A stretch of 64,000 nt of DNA, taken from contig NMRA01000395.1 in the NCBI GenBank assembly GCA_002633005.1, positions 12,858 to 76,857 on the forward strand. The letters are read 5' to 3'. The notes under the pieces are model-generated. The model did not search any database, had not been told where the DNA came from, and was given only the letters and a program-made list of their open reading frames with translations. Position numbers and translations under genes: made by a program. The DNA comes from Phoronis australis. Its lineage: Eukaryota; Phoronida; Phoronidae. This document shows, one piece after another, positions 1 through 14,095 of this stretch. How positions within the stretch are numbered: the stretch's first letter is position 1; the number at the start of each line of letters is the position of its first letter.

Positions 1-550
1 GGGGCAGGGGGCACCCCTCCCTTGGCTGCCGCAAAAAAATAAAACAGCAAGAGCGTAGTGTCAAATTCGGAAAACGGCGCATTCGTAAGGGAACTAATCT
101 ACTGTATGGCTAAGTATAAGCTCTCCCGTGATATCCCAAGCGACCGGCAGTGGCGCTGCGCACTACGACTCCGTTTCCGTCGTCTGCTCCACTGTGCAAT
201 GAAGAAATTTACTTCATTTTTTAAAGAAAATGGAACCTGAGTGACGATCATGAACAAACAGAAACTGCTGGTAAGATGTGAATTTTAATCAAAGCCTTGG
301 TGAATAACTCAGTAACTCATAATTCTCTCTTTGTCAAACCTTAACTTAAGACGATTTCCAAAGCAATCCCGTCATTATTGCCAACACGAAAAACGGATTT
401 GGTCTTTTGGGCATTTGAAGACTATTTTAAATACAACAAATTTGTTAAGAACCGATTGCACAAAATATAAAACGTGTAATAAGCATTACAAAAAGAAGTA
501 GGTTTCGCGCGCAAACGCTGTGGACCACAAACAAGTAGGTCTTTTAAATC
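1..550. other. No gene recognised
   Basis: Short G/C-rich start (possibly the end of a transposon), then AT-rich sequence. Open frames here look random. Confidence 0.4.
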
Positions 551-660
551 GTGGTGGTGTAGTGGTAAAGCACGCGCAATCTATCCGCGAGGTCGTAAGT
601 TCGAGTCTGTGGTGCGTGCGGTTTGACATGTTCTCCGTGTTTTTTTTTTGCCTTTTTTTC
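551..660 (+). repeat. tRNA-like relic (probable SINE or tRNA pseudogene)
   Basis: TGGTGTAGTGG matches a pol III A box and AAGTTCGAGTC a B box at normal tRNA spacing. A T-rich tract follows at 640-660. The T-stem and acceptor stem do not pair, so it is not a working tRNA. Confidence 0.45.
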
Positions 661-807
661 TTGGATAATACTTCAGGAATCAAGGAAAATGCTTGATTTT
701 TAGAGGAAAAAACAGAAACCCCCCCTCCCGACCTCCCCCATTCGGTGCTATACGCATCTACAATCGTGGTTTGCGTAAATGCTTGCAGCCGGACAAAAAG
801 TTGGGCC

Positions 808-836
808 CCTCTTGTGATATCCTAGATCCGCCACTG
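808..836. mobile_element. Solo end of a CAGTGGCGGAT-type element
   Basis: The inverse strand reads CAGTGGCGGATCTAGGATAT, matching the termini at 46026 and 49500. The partner end was not found, so it is a truncated relic. Confidence 0.4.
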
Positions 837-1586
837 CCTCCCACGTCCGGCATAGGTGTGTGTGTGGGGGAGGGGGGCAATCCCAGTGATGCAGCCATCA
901 AGATTTGAGTAACCGTGCACCAACAAATCTTCACGGAGAGCAAAATTGGGCCTAGGGCCAGCGCACTGATGGGTAGCTTCATTGGGGCTGCCTCAATTAA
1001 CTGTAGTTGCGATCTAACACTGTGACAATACGAAATTCGATGAACTAAAGCTAGTCACTCGAAGCCGAGGTATTATTCACTACAGGCAAGCAACTTAGCT
1101 CGTACATGTATCTATCCGTCTGCCCTAAGGTCATGAATCGTTTTCTTACGATAAAGTTTCGGGAAAAGTTCGTTTTATGCTGGTCATTCGTTGAAGGAAG
1201 TTTTGGAAAAGGTGGATTCCGAAGTCTCTGGTATAGTGCAACTGGGGCTGTTTCAAAATTCCTTGTTGAAACACGGCCTGTAGTCCAGTTTGAGGTGGCT
1301 GGATAAAATGATACATTGTGTGTACGTGTACCGAAATGTACACATTTCAACGCCTGAAGTTCAAATACAATTTCCGTGGATAACTCAGCCTCTGCGAAGG
1401 CGTACTGCATGGTTACACCTTATTTTTAACGTGGGTTCGTCAGTCACGATGTGCTCCGTCTGTGTAGTATGCACGGGAATGGCAGTTTTGACTAACAAAC
1501 ATTCATTACGCAATACTACTGGAAACCAAGGAAGTGCAAAACCAACATTTACAAGTTAATGAGTAATGAGTTTAATTTTATTTATT

Positions 1587-2293
1587 TAATGTCTTAAAAT
1601 TCTTTTTCGATAGGCGGTTTGTGAATTTAAGCCGCTAATTTATTTCCTAAGTGAATAAACAATTATTGTCATTTGAATTATAAGAACATTTTGGTACACT
1701 TTGTAGAACTGTCCGACATTCATCGATGTCCTTGAGACTTATTTCAGGTAGACAAAAATCGTTTAGTATACTTCGTTATTTGGGAATTTGATGATAGATC
1801 GAATTTTCCCAATGTCAGCTTGATACTAAGTTCAGTGAAGCATCCTTATTTCTTACCAAATTAGCTTTTAATTGCCAAAAAATCATCTGTCATTTTCGTA
1901 GATACATAAACATGTAATTGAGAAACCAACAAGCAAACCAACGCGCTTACCTTGATTTAATGTCTTAATTCCTTTTTGACCTCCTGTTTGTGAGTTTAAA
2001 CCACAAACTATGCCTAATTCAAACATCAATGCATATATTTTCATCTGAATTGTGATTATATTTTTGGGAACTGCCCGAATTTCATCAATGTCTTTGAGAG
2101 TTATTTTAGATTGGCAAAAATCGTCTAAGTATATGACTTAACTATTTGGGGTTATGGGATTATAGAGTTTTCCAACTTCAGGTTGCAACTAAATTCACTG
2201 AAAAATCATCAAGATTAGCTTTTAATTGTCAAAAATAATCTATGAATTTGTCGAATTTCGTAGATACGTAGACATGTAAATCAGAATCCAACA
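1587..2293. repeat. Diverged tandem duplication, period about 365 bp
   Basis: Blocks recur in order: ttaatgtctta, cat(c)aatgtc(c/t)ttgaga, ggcaaaaatcgt, agattagcttttaattg and tttcgtagatac. They occur in 1587-1937 and again in 1957-2293. Confidence 0.6.
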
Positions 2294-4279
2294 AATGTTT
2301 TTATCAAAACGGAATGTTATAAGCAATTTCTGTAGGTATGCTCGAAGAAGATTTTTTTATGGGTAACGGGGGGGGGGGACATTGGAGACGGGGCATTCGT
2401 ATTAAGGTGCATTTTTGCTAATTTCATAAGTACCTATAACGGTTCACGAGTTAAAGTTGAACTCCAAAAAACGCTGAAATCTTTGTTTAGGATTTCGAGT
2501 ACTTTGAGAACCCCTGTTCGACATGTACACGGTCATCACAAATCGTAGCCCTGGCAGTCTTTTGTCAGGCGCAAATTCCTTACAAATAACTCCTAGCAAC
2601 GATACTATATTTGATACTATTGGAAATAGTTTGTTTTGTGTAATTCACAAAATAGTGGTCTTTACGATCTGCAAAATTCCACCTTTTCGATGGCGGTCAA
2701 TCCTATTGTATGTTTCACATTTTTGGTTGTTTGGGTTGAATGTCTTTATACTTGGCAGTGTCGAATTTACTTGTATAGAAGGATATATGGACAATTCTCC
2801 CGAACCACCCCACCGAGAGAGGGTCCCGTCTGAAATAGGACACCTTAAGCTGAAATGCTAAGCATCATATCTAAGTTTAGAAAATAGTGACTGTTCATTC
2901 CATCGTCGTGTGATCCTGCAAAAAGAGACCTTCCTCAACATCAAAACGATTTCACAAAAAACAAGAGAACAGAGGTAATCGATTCCAACATTGGACCCTC
3001 TCTCCGTGAGCGGTTCCTAAGAATTTGTCGATGAAAACACAAGGGTGGCCCTTTGAATGACATCAATGGCCCATTTAAGGGCTAGGTCCTTAATCATGAT
3101 GAAAAGATCTATATTTTCAAAGATCAGGAAATGTGCAGCAATTGATGTTGTCTGTCAGGTCATCAATTTTTCCCAAGTGATATACAATTTCGAGAAAAAA
3201 CAACGAAAAATTGGGCAACAGTCTTCTCCATTATCCCTTGCTAGAGAGGGGTCGGTGGAAAAATATAGTTTTGCATTCGCAAATTTGTATTTTTGAATTG
3301 AAAATTTTCTCGATTTTTCAAAATACATGTTTGAATGATTAAGGTCACGTTTTCAAGTGCGTTTAGACGATCTATGCTGCAAAAACATAGACCCTAACAA
3401 CAATGTCCTGGCCAGGGTCCTCAAAGGGTAAACCATACACTGATACTGAGTTTTCTCTCATATCATTGTTGTTCTCAATTAATCTGGTTTATTTTGAATT
3501 AAGCAGATCTGATCGTTACAATCAGACTCACAACAGTCGTAACCCAAATCAAGTATTTGCAATTTTGGAATGTCCACTTCGTCCATTCTCATGACCGAAA
3601 AATTTCAACGTCAAAAAAGTTATCAGGCCTAAGATTTTCATTCACTGATTTAACTTTCCACGAAATTGTACTTCTTTCAATACACTTGTACTACATTCAA
3701 ACCGAACTTTTAACAAGACGTTGGGTGCATCATTGTAAAACGTTTAGTCAGGAGCGTCTCACACTGGAACAAACACACAGTGGCGGTGTGGCATCCATTA
3801 GCTGAGGTAAGTGGAAGGCTACATCCCTTCCCCTTAAAATGCCTCAGATCGTGTTGTTGTTTGTTATTGTCGAACGAATTTGTAGCGCAACCCAAAAGGG
3901 TTACATGGCAATCCAAAAAAGTGTTTTGGTGCCCCCAAATGTGCCTATGCACACATCCCCAAAGGTCTTACTAGAGATGGCCTGGGCCCTCCCCCCTTCC
4001 ACTTCACCAATGCAAAGAAATCCATGGAAAGACGTTTGTTGGAAAAGGACTTCACTGTCGCCTTTACCGTTACACAATTCTAATGGTATCAAACACTCAG
4101 TTTTTCCTTCTGATACACAAAAAGAAATGAGCTTTTGAAGTCATTTTGCTTGACATAATTTTTCAGTACTGATAATGGCATAATTTTGTTAAACATGAGG
4201 ACAAAGTTGTGTGGAATAATGCGCATGCAAGGCGTAGGCCCTCGTTTTTTGCGAGCACGCTTCTTGTTTTAAGTTACTT
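2294..4279. other. No gene recognised
   Basis: AT-rich; open frames up to 112 codons overlap in several frames and have no splice support or family resemblance. Confidence 0.4.
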
Positions 4280-4432
4280 GTTTGCCCATTAGTAGGTCCT
4301 AAATCGGGGTAGAGTTCAATAGTCGTCTCGCGGCGAGAAAAATCTAGTCAAAATCAAGTGCTCTCATTGAAAATACACTGGAAGTAATCTTGCGAAGTCT
4401 TGCCTTTTTAGCGGGTCCTGACTTTGTTTAAT
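4280..4432 (-). mobile_element. Diverged reversed copy of the 59.1-kb MITE
   Basis: The inverse strand shares gctaaaaaggcaagacttcgc and attttcaatgagagcac...ttgactag with the 59.1-kb units. The outer ends are degraded. Confidence 0.5.
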
Positions 4433-5995
4433 TCTACCATCGGTAGGGTTTAATAAAGATAAGACAATTTTAGGATATCACTAGAAAAGCAAAACTTGTG
4501 TATTTCAAATGAGGACACGTGATTTTTGCTAGATTTTTCTGGCCGCGAGACTGCTACTGTACTCTACCCTGGTGTGGTAGTTGAGAATGTCCCCCTACGG
4601 AACATGTCCCATATACCTGCATGTTGTCGAATGCTAGCATACAGGACGTTATTCAGAGAATTACCTGGATGGTCCGTTCATGCAGACAGGAAATATTACA
4701 GAGGGCCATTCTTCACTTTCACACTGGCACTGAGCTCGTAAGATCTGTATCATTTGCCATTTTTGATATGAAATTAACCGATGTGGGTTCCCTGCAGTCA
4801 AGTGCTTAGTGGTTTCTGTCGTAAAGACGGCACAGCTGTAGGGCCATTTACGAATCATGTCTACATGTACCTAGCTAACGCGATTATCATGGTTGAAGTA
4901 ACATTTGACTTTCTGGCACAGCTGACCCGACGCAACCATGTATAACAGACTTTGCGAATGGACTAAAATCAAGCAAACTCAAAATTTCTATAGCAGACAC
5001 AACAAAACCAGAGACAACAATGAAATGCCCGACGTCGACGGCAGGAATTTGATCCATATGAAAATCTAGTCGACGGCATTGAGTTTTTTGGAGGCATCAC
5101 GCCTGACGGAATAATGGAAGCCGAGTAAATACAGTACTAACCGTGAAGAGTGGGGTGGCGTATAGCGTATAGTACAGTGTACATGTGCACTTTTTCAGCA
5201 AACTTCGACCGGATCTGACTGGTAACTCAGTTTACTTTTCGTTCACACAGATTCTGCTCAACTGCCAGAAAACTTACCTTCGGTTTGTGATTGTATTCTA
5301 TTAATTTCATCTTTGTCTTTATTTGTTTATTGCTACGGTCTTTAGAGTTTCTGACCTGACTGGCCAGAGTCGGGGAAGAATCTTATGGAATGTTTCAGAT
5401 AACATTTACCATCTCAACAGTAGAATCTCAGGCTGACAAGCGAAATACCGACTCAAGCTCATGAGCCAATCCCATGACAACAGCAGTGACAGGGAAGTGT
5501 CCTGATTACGGCTCAATAACAGCCACAATGGCACATGGCATATACCGTGGGGCTAGTGCAGTGCCGCAGCATAACCTTTACATGTACCAAACATTTGTCG
5601 CTTGTTCATTCACAGGAATATCGTATAATCCCTGTCGCGAGACAAATATCTGAATTTGCCTCATCTTCTTCCAAATTCAAGAAACGTTAACAAGACACAC
5701 CTCTAAGACAACATGTATAGCCCCGGACAAAAGGACGTCGAGGGGAGGGGATATCGTCTGGGGTGAAATTTTATATTTTTTTCAATGTTGATTGAGGTCG
5801 TATAGAGGGAGAGTAAAATCAAGAATTTTGAGTGTTCTGCCAAAATATGTGTTTTCCATGCGTTTGAAATATCAGCGACTTCAAGAGTGTGAACATGTTT
5901 GTTGACTAATTCACGCTTGATCATGTGCAGTTAGTCATGGCCTGTGAATTGGAAACATTGAACTTCAAATGTGAAGCACCGATCCAATTGGAAGG
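4433..5995. other. No gene recognised
   Basis: No coding exon, RNA gene or paired-terminus element seen. Confidence 0.4.
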
Positions 5996-6410
5996 CCGCA
6001 CTTCAAACGGGAAGGATCTACCTTCAGAAGGGCTCGAAAGGCAAAAAATGGGAATCACTGCACTTCAAAGGGCAAGGAACGGCGTTCAGACGGGTAGGAC
6101 GGACCAAATAAAGGGAAGTGTTGGCACTTCAAATGTCAAAGAACGTCCTTGAGATGGGCAGGACGGACCAAAGAAACATGGCATTGAAAGGGGAAGATTT
6201 TACCTTCAGCTGTGTTCAATGAACCAATGAGTGGGCAAGACGGTACTCTCAAATGGGAAGGATGACCTTCATATGAGGAGGTCGGATCAACGAAAGAGAA
6301 GAGCGATACATCAGGTGCAAATGACCTACCTTCAGATGGGTTCAACGACGCATAAGAACAAAGGACAGCACTTTAAGGAACAACTTTCAGATGGGTTTAA
6401 TGCCGGGGTC
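5996..6410. repeat. Degenerate minisatellite, about seven units of about 62 bp
   Basis: Units begin gcacttcaaa(c/g/t)ggg-like at about 5996, 6058, 6122, 6181, 6243, 6311 and 6367. Recurring blocks are accttcagatggg, ggcaggacggaccaa and gggaagga. Strongly diverged, which explains several open frames here. Confidence 0.6.
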
Positions 6411-9400
6411 CAGGAATGGAAAGAAAAGACTTCTACGTGGGTTGGACGGATTCAAAAATTACATCAATAGCTGACTTTTGAAATAGACGTGCTTCATATT
6501 GAAATTCACTAACCCGTCAGACTACAATCCGGTCTTTCATGGACAGGCGCTCGGCACCACCGACAGATCCCATTCAACGCAGACTGGAGGTTTTAACCTA
6601 CTGGTATAAACAGCGTTGTGATTCAAAAAAATATAAAAAAATCACATTGGTGGTCTGGTTTTCCATAAAGAGTGGCGTGTTGATTCACTGAAACTGCTGT
6701 GTACGTTCCACGCAACCATCATAAACAAACTACATGTATACTGTATGTCAATAAGTCTGGGATGTGTTGTCCTCTCAAAATGCCCTGATTAACTTCTCAG
6801 ACAGAAACCCTTAAAGCTTTTGATGTCCACCCGAATTCTGCTATCATCAACTCTAAACGATTCTGTAAAACATGAAAACTAATTTGTTTGATTACACAAA
6901 ATTCATCAAAACTTGTACGTAATTTTAAATAAACTTTAGGCTACATTTTTACAAAAATGTAATGCAAGGCTTCATCCATCCAGGCATATCAACTGTGGAG
7001 TGAATTGAGTCGTCTCAAATTGGCTAACTTGATTAAAATGTCTAGATCTTGGGGGACTCCTGTCCCCTTCACAGGAAAGATGGCAACTGCGTCCTGGTAT
7101 AAGCTCTGCGTTGTGCGACAACTGGCTGATACTGTCTTCCCAAGCAGACGAGATCATGGATCTTACCCCACAGTTTTTGTTAGGGGAAGGATTGGGTGCT
7201 TTGACATATATGGCTTCTTTTATTCCTCTTTCATATCAGTTCTTTTCTCTACTCAGAATCTCAACATTGTCATTACTGAAGCTGTGAGCACATGAGTGAT
7301 AATAAACCGCTGACGTGGTTCCCTCTCCTCAAACTTTTAAATTGATACATTCCCCTTTACAGCACCTGTTCCGTATCCCCGATACAATACTCTTTGCAAC
7401 TTTCTCCCTCACAATGGATGACATACACTAGCTTGATCGTTGTACTTTTTGTCTTTGGGGTGAACAAATGTTTCCCTAGTGTTAACTGGGTGATGAGCAA
7501 CACTTATATCGAGTACTCGACGAAGCCTCTGCAAGTGTTCAGGCAAACCTTGAATGTATGATCATGAAATTGTGGATATCGGTTTACTGACTAGTGTCTC
7601 TGGGACACACTTCGGGCCTCAACGACGTATTTATAGCCCACTTGGGATAACCACAGACACTTGGAAAATTGTTGATGTATTCTCTCCCCATAGTTTCGAA
7701 TTACGGTCAGTGATGGTGGTACCAGCTCTAGGGTGGAGGGTCTTAACCACTCTGAGTCACCTGATGGTATGAATCAAACAGTAAGTACTGGTCAATATGA
7801 CTTTTCTTCCGAAACACATAACAATGTAAACTCAAAGTATCTCTTGACCATACAGGGACGAAACCGGGGTAAAAGTGACCATAGGCCTTTATGTCAAAGC
7901 GCTCAATAGTTCCCTGAACAAACACGGTGGGGTAAGGTCCAAGATCTCGCCTGCTTGCAACGACAGTATCCGACAGGTGTTGCGCAACGCAAGAGCTCGT
8001 ACCCGGACGCAGTTGCCATCTTCCTTTTGGAGGGGACGGGGCTCCCGAATATCTAGGACATATTTATTAAGTTTAATTAAGTAAGTCCAATTGAAACTAT
8101 TCAATTGCGTCCACAACAAGTGTTGTGGATAGGAATACCTGAGAAGGTCATTTTCAACTTCTGAAATGAAGTCATTGTCATCTCGATTTCACCAAATAAG
8201 CTTGCTGAGCCAAATAGCATTGAAAATATTTACTCAAAAATGTTTAAAAGTAGCTCGTATCCTCAAGTTTGAATTTCATTCTGATTTTAAAAGCATTGTG
8301 TAATATTTTAAGCAATTTAATTTGCAACATATGCTGTTTTTGTATTTCGTGGGAATTAATGACATTCTTCTGTGGCAACAGTTGACCAATCATATTGCAG
8401 ACAAGATTGATTTCTGTGAAGGTCAGCCTGAATCATTTAATGTGTTCTTGGATGGAACATACTCAATTAATTGATACAATTTTATATGGAATGGATGAGG
8501 GTAAGACTAAGTGTGGTGATACTGAGCACATAGTGGAGTGTAAACAATAAACATTTTACCAAAACTGAAAAGTTTACATTCGAAGTTGTATGCAGATTTT
8601 TTCACAAATCATTCTATAAGTATATCATGACAATAGGTTAAGAAACAACCATTTGTCAGTAAAAGGGTGACCGCATCTAAAGTCACAAGAGTTTACCAGT
8701 GAGGGACGTGTCTCATTTTCTTTCTCTCCTCCTTTCCAGCTACATTTTGCCCCCGGGGAATGTCCATATAAGCAGGGTGTCGTGTTTCTAAGAATGTTTT
8801 GTGCTGTTACTGAAAACGTTAGCCGTAACTTCATTAAGATGTTAGCCCAAAGAACGGCGCACAGACTCAAAAGAATAGCAGTCTTACTCGAGAGCGTGCC
8901 CTATTTCTTAGTTTTCTTGGCTTATTGGTTCTTCGATAAAACAACACTGCATGACACCATCTTAATGGCAGGCACTCATGAAGCAGCAAGCAAACAGGAG
9001 TGATTGTTTATCACAGATAAGGAGGAGGCTGAAGATTCATTTAATAATAACATGTGAGATTGGTGAAATATGACTGACGCTGGTTGTAATGACGGCTGAG
9101 TCCGCAAAGGATATGGAAACTATACTACGTCGGCCTCAGAGTCTACCAGACAGATACCTGGTCATTTGGAAGACAGGTCGAAAAAAATCCATAGGGCTTC
9201 AGCTTTTCCGTTTCTACCTACAAACCACTAGAACGCGGTACGGCGGCTCTCAAGGCAAAACGCTAATGAAACTTGCGAAGCAGTTACATGTACATATATG
9301 TCTCGGAAACAGGTACATGTATATGCGTTGGCGCAAAAGAGGAAAACATTCACAATCAAGCTGCTCTCGGGCCGAGAGTGTCAGGCGAGAAGGCGCTAGT

Positions 9401-12400
9401 TTACTGAAATATTCTGGAGGATCTGGCTAAAGTTGTTCAAGTCGGGTAGCAACATGAATGACGTAAGCCCCTTGGGAACTAGGAAAAAGCAGGTGAGTGC
9501 GACAATGTAGAACTACGCACACGTTCAGTTTCCCGATTCGAGCAGTGAGTGGAATACGTGTTACATCAGTCAGTGATCTTTGAAGCGAGTTCAATGATGC
9601 CTGAGCGAAATGATCGTCACCAACACCATCGTCTTACTGTCGACAACTTGTTCTCGTAATAACGACGTGTTCAGTTCTTCAAGTGAAAGGAGAGAATTCA
9701 TGGGAAATTGTCCTAAGTTTAGAAAAAGTGCACGCGCGGAACTTGCAGTAGTAGAGAAAAGTCGAACAAAACTTGTGTCTACTGGAACATGCCGTACAAT
9801 TGTTATGAACACACGCTAAGTCTTCCCGAAATTACTTGTAACGTGACAATAACTCTCCTGTAAGTTGACTAGGGTATTTTAAATGCATGTTAATTACAGG
9901 CGTAGGAAATGGGGACGGGAAAGGAAGCCAAGCGCCGCCACTCATGGAACGAGTCTACGACTGACGAGCAACTGAGACTACAATATGTATGGCTCAGAGC
10001 GTGAGTTCGGAACGACAGCGGGAGGTGGGCGAAGAATGTGTGGAAGAGATGACAACCCCGAGGTTGGGCTCATATTTTCTTTCGCTCAATTAAAAGAAGT
10101 TTAGTATGCTTATGGGAATGTCTATATTTTTACGGCCTCCTTTCTCTCTTGGTACCGACGACAACCTTATGTCCCCTCTCTAACATGTAGAGCGTCTCAA
10201 GTGTTCAATTCAATGTGCCTGTAGTTGAAGCGGCGCTTACAATCTAAATTTAGGTGCATGCAACCGTGTTCGAAACAATGACCAAGTTCATTTTTAGAAA
10301 TGATATATTATTTAGGATATAAAAAGTGCCATAATACGCAATTCAAACACATACTACGACGATGGGTAACCAATCTACACCTCTGTCGAACTTTCCTTTC
10401 TCTGGAACAAGTTTCTCACAAGTAGCATTTCTATTCCCCTGTACCACACATCATTCATGAGGACTGCATTTTATACACACCACGTAAAGTTTGCATAAAA
10501 TTTTGTCATGAGAAAAGGAAGGTGTTCGTTCAAGAATATAGTAGTACAAGTATCTGGTCAGAAAAGGTGCGTTTTCATATTACTAAAAAGATTGCTATGC
10601 ACGAATGCAGATTATGTCCACGGTCAGTAAACGAAATTGATGCCAACTTATGGCATGTGTGTGATTGGGGAAAACTGGCGGCACTTTGATGGAGAATAGG
10701 ATTTTGGGGGTATGAAAAATATGTTGCTTGTCTCATTTCTACAGCGCAATAAAATATAACACGTATATTTCAAGTGAATTTATAAAAAGGATAATTTGGC
10801 ACCCTAACTCGTCCACGCATGAAGTTCACGAATCAGTACCTCAGGAAATCAAACTTTACCATGTATACATGTAGGCAATAACTAAATATTTCTCTCCGTA
10901 ACCAGATATGTACCACTCGCCACACTGAAAATGAATGAAGCCCGATTCTTCCAATCAAATCAATCAATAAATAAATTAAATGACGCAATTATTAAATAAC
11001 GGGTGGGAAAACAAATACAGTGCACGCCAACGGGACTGCACATTATCAAATACAGACAACTGTATCACGCAGAGGTACAATAAGTTAATCACACTAAATG
11101 GAAAATCAAGGCAACATTTTCAAAGGTGTGTGCCTGAGAATGTCCGATTAAATCACACGTCACTTCAATAGCCTGTGCAGTATCTATGAAGACGATGTAT
11201 GCGATTTGAAACCGCCAAACAAACTTCCTAGAGCGGAAACCAACAAATTGAAGATTATTTGGGAGGATCCAGTTCGGATCGACCGACAGAGTGATATTCA
11301 TAACAAGTACCAACTTCTACTGAACATTAACGTGTTCTAGTTTCCACATTGTTCGAGCATTACGTCGATTTATTGCGATCAGCGCGCCTCTTCAGGTGAT
11401 AGTTACTAAAACTTAACACCCACAGGAACGACTGGCGGTTTGGATCTTGCCGGTGCCCACTCTCAGACGGTCTACGGGATGCACCCGTGATGCCAAGCTA
11501 TTCCCAGCAGACGTGTCATTTTGATGTCCTAAAGAATGAAAGACAAAGAGTGAACTATACATGCAAGTGAAAATCGTATCATTCTTTACAGATTATGTAG
11601 GACCCTAGAAAAATGTTCACGCACATTTGTCTCACTTCTCGGAACATCTCAGGAATGGCTAATCGGAATCATATCAAGCATTCAGATAACATTCTTTACT
11701 CACTGCTCTGCAACACAACATTAGGAGTTGTTTTTAAAGAGTTCCATTTAGTATGAGTGGCTATCAAAAAGAACTTTTTCATTTTTACGAAAACAAGTTG
11801 AATAACACGAAAGCGAAATGATAATCCAGGAAACTGTAACATGGCTTTCGAGGTTTCATTTTGAAAATTCATGTCAACCGAAATTAGATCTTGTTATTCA
11901 TACCACTTCTTTGATATGGACGTACTTCCTTTTTTGTTTCAATTTTTACTGACAATGTATGGTCATGTGACCCAATTAATGCAACCTTAATAAACAGCCA
12001 TATATGAATCCTACTTTCAGGAAAAAAACTTTTACTTTGTGTTATACATAGTTTTGTAGGTAATAGGCAAACTACACGGACATGTCTATAGGGCCCTACA
12101 CAACCTTAAAGAGCGTAACTAGCACCCGAAAATATGGACGTTACAATCGATGAATTCAATTCTATCAAAATTGCAATTCCTAACAACCCTCCCCTTGAAC
12201 TGGTCACAGACGCAAGGTAAAATGTCATTCGCTATGTAAAGCAAAGGGTTTCGTTGAACGCTTATCTGATCCGGATGGTATGGAAGTTTTTGCTTTGTGA
12301 AACTCGCTACAGGCAGTGTTTCACAAAACATCAACCAGGCTCAGCAAATACCCTTTCCATGAACACCAAACCCTTACCACACACGATCTTCAGTGCAATG

Positions 12401-13045
12401 ATCCTTAGTATGTTTGATGTATATGTGCCTGTGCGTGGTTGCTGTTCAACCCCTGTGGTAAGGGGCTACTCATGCATGGTACAATGTTGGTGCTTTGCCG
12501 GAAAGTGGAAACGGTTCCGCACCCGTGGAAAAGTTCAAACTTCGCGGTAAGTATTCTGTGACCCACGGTAAGCATTCACTTATCACCACGGCCTGGTGTT
12601 GAGTGCCGTTCGGTCTTGTATACAACTCGCCGTGTAAATGTATCAACATACCGCGGTTCATTCAGCTGCTTCATTTCTTTGCACCAAACTTGAATTTTCT
12701 GAATAAACTCTTCCCTTTGTCGGTTCTTGATGCCTACCAAGATACAAAAGGTATGTGTTTGGATTGACTATTTATGCAAAAACACATCTGAATTTCCAAT
12801 AATTTAGACCAACACCAGAACTTTATACTGTGGAGACACTATCCAAGTGCCGAGTGTGAACTCCTTTCCTGAGCGTTCAATGACTTTTAACAACACCGTT
12901 TAAATATAATATAAAGCGCCTGACGTGTAAATTATTTAGGAGAATACAACAGTACCAAATCGTGGTAAACAATCATAGCATATATTGCATGGTAATCCTG
13001 CGAAAAAAAGCGTTTATGAAGAACGCCCACGCTCGAAATATTCGG
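6411..13045. other. Long gene-free stretch 3' of the MTCL gene
   Basis: Only short overlapping frames. A small perfect hairpin (ccacaacaagtgttgtgg, near 8111) and AT-rich tracts are present. No recognisable exon or transposon terminus pair found. Confidence 0.4.
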
Positions 13046-13051
13046 TTTAAT
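13046..13051 (-). terminator. Possible polyadenylation signal (ATTAAA) of the MTCL gene
   Basis: Minus-strand ATTAAA about 141 nt beyond the stop. No AATAAA was seen nearer on that strand. Weak, since the hexamer is common in AT-rich DNA. Confidence 0.25.
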
Positions 13052-13191
13052 ATGATTTTACGTATTACACAGTCTCTTTACACATTCAAACAACTAATAT
13101 CTCCCAGAAACGCTACTGACAAACATTTGGACCTTTGTTTCAATAGTTCCCTGATGGACATGTTTATATTTAGAGTCACGAATCGTGCTAT

Positions 13192-14095
13192 TTACAGGTA
13201 GGCATCTAGGAAACTTACCAAATCTTCTTCGGAGGCATATCTTCTTATTTCAGCTGTCGGCTGTGTTTCTGGTGCAGAAGACGTTTCTAGGCTACTAGAA
13301 CGTTTGAAAAGCGATCGTTTTGAACTTTTGACAACCTGCGCAGACTTTTCAACGGACTTCTGTGATACAGATGGTCCGGGAAGCGACGACTCGTCCAAAC
13401 TATGAGACTTCTGGAGAAGTTTCTTTCCTTTTGACTTGCTCGACTTTGGTGCGGCGGGACCTGGCGATTCACTACGCCCACGTTCGCTCTGAGTTTCTGC
13501 AGAATAGTCCTTGCGATTCTTTTTGCCGAAATTCAGACTCAAAAAATTGTCAAGGAATTTTTTTCTAGATGACGTGGGACTTGGTTTCGTGAGACCACCT
13601 TTGGCAGATGTTTCGAGATGGTCACGTAAATCTTTTACCGGACTGGAGCGCGAGTGTTTTGTCAGTGGAAGCGTCGAAGGCCTGTTCGTGGCTGCAGCAG
13701 AGGTAAGAGGTTGTCCTAAATTAGCATTATGGTCGGACTTCCGCTGTTCGCTTACAGGTGATCGATCGGTTTTCGATGGACTTTGATTTCCACTAGACGG
13801 CTTTTTCCAGTCATTTATTGTAGACCACAGTTGAGCTGAGGAGGGGGTGTCGACTGAAAGCCCTTTGATGAACCCCGTACCTGCTCTAAAAGAACTTCGA
13901 GGAGATGGCGAACCGGATTGCGAGGATTTTGAGAAAATGATACTAGGCGGTGGATCCGGGTATCTGGGAGGAGGTGCCTTCAAAGGCGAGTATATTGGGA
14001 ACTGCCTTGTAGACGTGCTTGTGCTATACAATCCGTTGCTGAAACCCTCCAATGAGCTAGGTCGACTTCCTCTCGTTTTTATCTCTATGGTTGGG
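13192..14095 (-). CDS. MTCL: MTCL terminal exon: basic Ser/Pro-rich C-terminal tail
   Basis: The acceptor aatctcttcaattgcag is followed by one base that completes a Phe codon, then 300 codons to a TAA at 13194-13192. The tail is disordered: rich in Ser, Pro, Thr, Lys and Arg, with polyproline near the start (LKAPPPRYPDPPP), basic clusters (NFGKKNRK, KSKGKKLLQK, SKRSLFKRSSS) and an acidic-hydrophobic end, SEEDLVSFLDAYL. Vertebrate MTCL proteins also end in a basic microtubule-binding region, so this tail is a candidate microtubule contact (inference). Open plus-strand frames across it are shadows. Confidence 0.85.

Noticed and set aside
551-625. Functional tRNA gene
   Set aside because: A and B boxes are present but the T-stem and acceptor stem do not pair.
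5925-6470. Frames on both strands between 5.9 and 6.5 kb as genes
   Set aside because: Explained by the degenerate minisatellite, whose unit happens to lack stops.
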